The notes under the pieces were generated by a model. The model worked only from the letters and a program-made list of their open reading frames with translations, did not search any database and had not been told where the DNA came from. Below are positions 62,906 through 64,000 of a stretch of 64,000 nucleotides of DNA, piece by piece. The stretch's first letter is position 1. Each line of letters begins with the position of its first letter. The position numbers were made by a program, and so were the translations under genes. The stretch is from Tissierellales bacterium (GTDB taxonomy: Bacteria > Bacillota > Clostridia > Tissierellales > Tissierellaceae), in the NCBI GenBank assembly GCA_030146915.1, contig JASLAT010000005.1, positions 106,487 to 170,486 on the forward strand, read 5' to 3'.

Positions 62906-63877
62906 ATGAAAGTAGTTAACCTACATTCAGATATATTGTCTGATATAACAAATAGAAGAAAAAATGGAGAGACTAATGTGTTTAAAAGACACTATTATAG
63001 AAGCTTTTTAGCTGGTAAGGTTGAGACGGTTGTTTTTGTAATATGGATTGAACCTAGATATAAAGATATAAATAAAAGATTAAATGAAATAGTTAACGCC
63101 TTAAAGCTGGAGCTTAAAGAGTCGAAAGATATAATAAATCATGTAAAGACTTATAATGATTTTAAAATAAAAAAACCAGGACAAATAAACGTTCTTGTAG
63201 CCTTTGAAGGGCTTGAACATCTTGGTGAAAATATAGAGCTTTTAAGAACTTATAAAAAGGAACTTGGAATATTCTACTCATCATTAACTTGGAATGAGAG
63301 AAACCTTTTAGCTTCTGGCTGGGAGGATAGTAATAAAGGATTAACTGATTTGGGTAAGAGAACTATAGAAATTATGGAGGAAGAAGGCATAGTTTTAGAC
63401 CTATCCCATCTAAATGATCGGTCTTTTTATCAGGCCTTAAATATTACTAATAAAGCTCCAATAGCTTCTCATTCTAATAGCAGGACTATTGAGGATAACT
63501 ATAGAAATCTAAAGGACGATCAAATAATAGCAATTGCAGAAAAAGGTGGTTTAATAGGGGTAAATGCCTACCATGCTTTCGTATCTAAAAATTATAATAA
63601 AAAAGATATAGATGGACTTATAGACCATATTGATCATATAAAAAAATTAGTAGGGATAGACCATATAGCCTTAGGTTTAGATTTTTGTGATTTTTTAGAT
63701 CCTATAGATAGGGGAGAACTTGACATTATAATAGGCTCTACCACAGTAAAGGGCTTATCTTCTGAAGGGGATATTTTAAATTTAATAAGTGGACTTGAAA
63801 ATAGATTTTACACAAAGGATGAAATAGAGAAGATAACCTATAGGAACTTTCATAATTTTATAGAAAAATATATTTAA
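62906..63877 (+). CDS. Membrane dipeptidase, M19 family (short form)
   Basis: 323 residues. VNLHSDILSD replaces the HxD motif of the other copy; SLTWNERNLLASGW, LDLSHLNDRSF, ASHSNSRTIEDNYRNLKDDQ, and HIALGLDFCDFLDP follow the M19 order. It lacks the ~80-residue C-terminal extension of the copy at 3103-4347. AAGGAGG and TATAAT (62880-62885) stand before the ATG. Probably controlled by the divergent XRE-cupin regulator. Confidence 0.9.
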   Translation: MKVVNLHSDILSDITNRRKNGETNVFKRHYYRSFLAGKVETVVFVIWIEPRYKDINKRLNEIVNALKLELKESKDIINHVKTYNDFKIKKPGQINVLVAFEGLEHLGENIELLRTYKKELGIFYSSLTWNERNLLASGWEDSNKGLTDLGKRTIEIMEEEGIVLDLSHLNDRSFYQALNITNKAPIASHSNSRTIEDNYRNLKDDQIIAIAEKGGLIGVNAYHAFVSKNYNKKDIDGLIDHIDHIKKLVGIDHIALGLDFCDFLDPIDRGELDIIIGSTTVKGLSSEGDILNLISGLENRFYTKDEIEKITYRNFHNFIEKYI

Positions 63878-63974
63878 AAATAAAAAAATCATTTAAATAT
63901 ATGTATTAAAAAAGCTAAATTGTGGTATAATTACACTACAAATGAAAGTTTGATTAAAATTGAGGAGGGTTACT

Positions 63975-64000
63975 ATGGATAATAATTGTAATTGTAACCA
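63975..64000 (+). CDS. Start of a gene cut by the window end
   Basis: ATG at 63975 with GAGGAGGG upstream begins MDNNCNCN, an Asn/Cys-rich N-terminus. A TATAAT hexamer lies at 63926-63931. Too little is visible to name it. Confidence 0.5.

Noticed and set aside
1..64000. CRISPR arrays, insertion sequences, prophage or integrated elements
   Set aside because: I saw no spaced direct repeats, transposase, integrase or phage genes, and no clear change in base or codon use that would mark an island.

Overview
The window is a contiguous piece of an AT-rich, low-GC Gram-positive chromosome. A partial spore maturation gene (spmB), S-box, T-box, TPP and FMN leaders, a Rex repressor and several oxygen-sensitive radical enzymes point to an anaerobic, spore-forming member of the Clostridia/Tissierellia. 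The gene content suggests growth on peptides and amino acids: five peptidases, an LD-carboxypeptidase, a glycyl-radical hydroxyproline dehydratase with pyrroline-5-carboxylate reductase, and an electron-bifurcating acyl-CoA dehydrogenase/Etf set. This assignment is an inference, because no rRNA is present.

Layout. 1-11 kb holds spmB (partial), an LD-carboxypeptidase, a sigma-54 activator followed by an M19 dipeptidase, a lipoprotein, fni, birA, an uncharacterised barrel-like protein, a DUF1538 membrane protein paired with a non-canonical P-II protein, and an AraC regulator with a long C-terminal domain. 11-19 kb holds a MATE exporter, TraX, a two-component system, peptidase T, two identical tRNA-Pro genes and two small transport genes. 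19-30 kb holds S-box-metK, recD2, comFC, a pilus/competence ATPase with an in-frame stop at codon 8, an M23 peptidase, a prepilin peptidase, YihY, an S9 peptidase, a small coiled-coil protein, a DnaA-box cluster and hpf. 30-35 kb is cofactor and amino-acid supply: T-box-trpP and a TPP-riboswitch operon (thiD2-thiE fusion, thiC, thiW, thiM). 35-46 kb holds secA, prfB (programmed frameshift), tex, an amidohydrolase, FMN-riboswitch-ribU, bioY-bioB under a BirA operator, and an XRE-cupin regulator. 46-53 kb is a hydroxyproline island: YjiH-type membrane protein, hypE, hypD, proC, an NSS transporter and a previously easy-to-miss 33-residue partner gene. 53-64 kb holds tsaE-tsaB-rimI-tsaD, a second DnaA-box cluster, an ABC-F ATPase, rex, bcd-etfB-etfA (EtfA with an N-terminal ferredoxin domain), a second XRE-cupin regulator with a second M19 dipeptidase, and the first codons of a further gene.

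How it works together. Peptides and hydroxyproline would be taken up and trimmed by the peptidases. HypD/HypE with ProC would turn hydroxyproline into proline. Bcd-EtfBA would couple enoyl-CoA reduction to ferredoxin reduction, with Rex sensing NADH/NAD+. Thiamin, riboflavin and biotin are handled by three ECF-type S components (ThiW, RibU, BioY), each under its own sensor (TPP riboswitch, FMN riboswitch, BirA); the shared energising module is not in the window. Tryptophan uptake is controlled by charged tRNA. The housekeeping backbone (metK-recD2-comFC ... hpf ... secA-prfB ... tsaEB-rimI-tsaD ... rex) resembles the order I recall from related Clostridia, with accessory blocks inserted between its parts.
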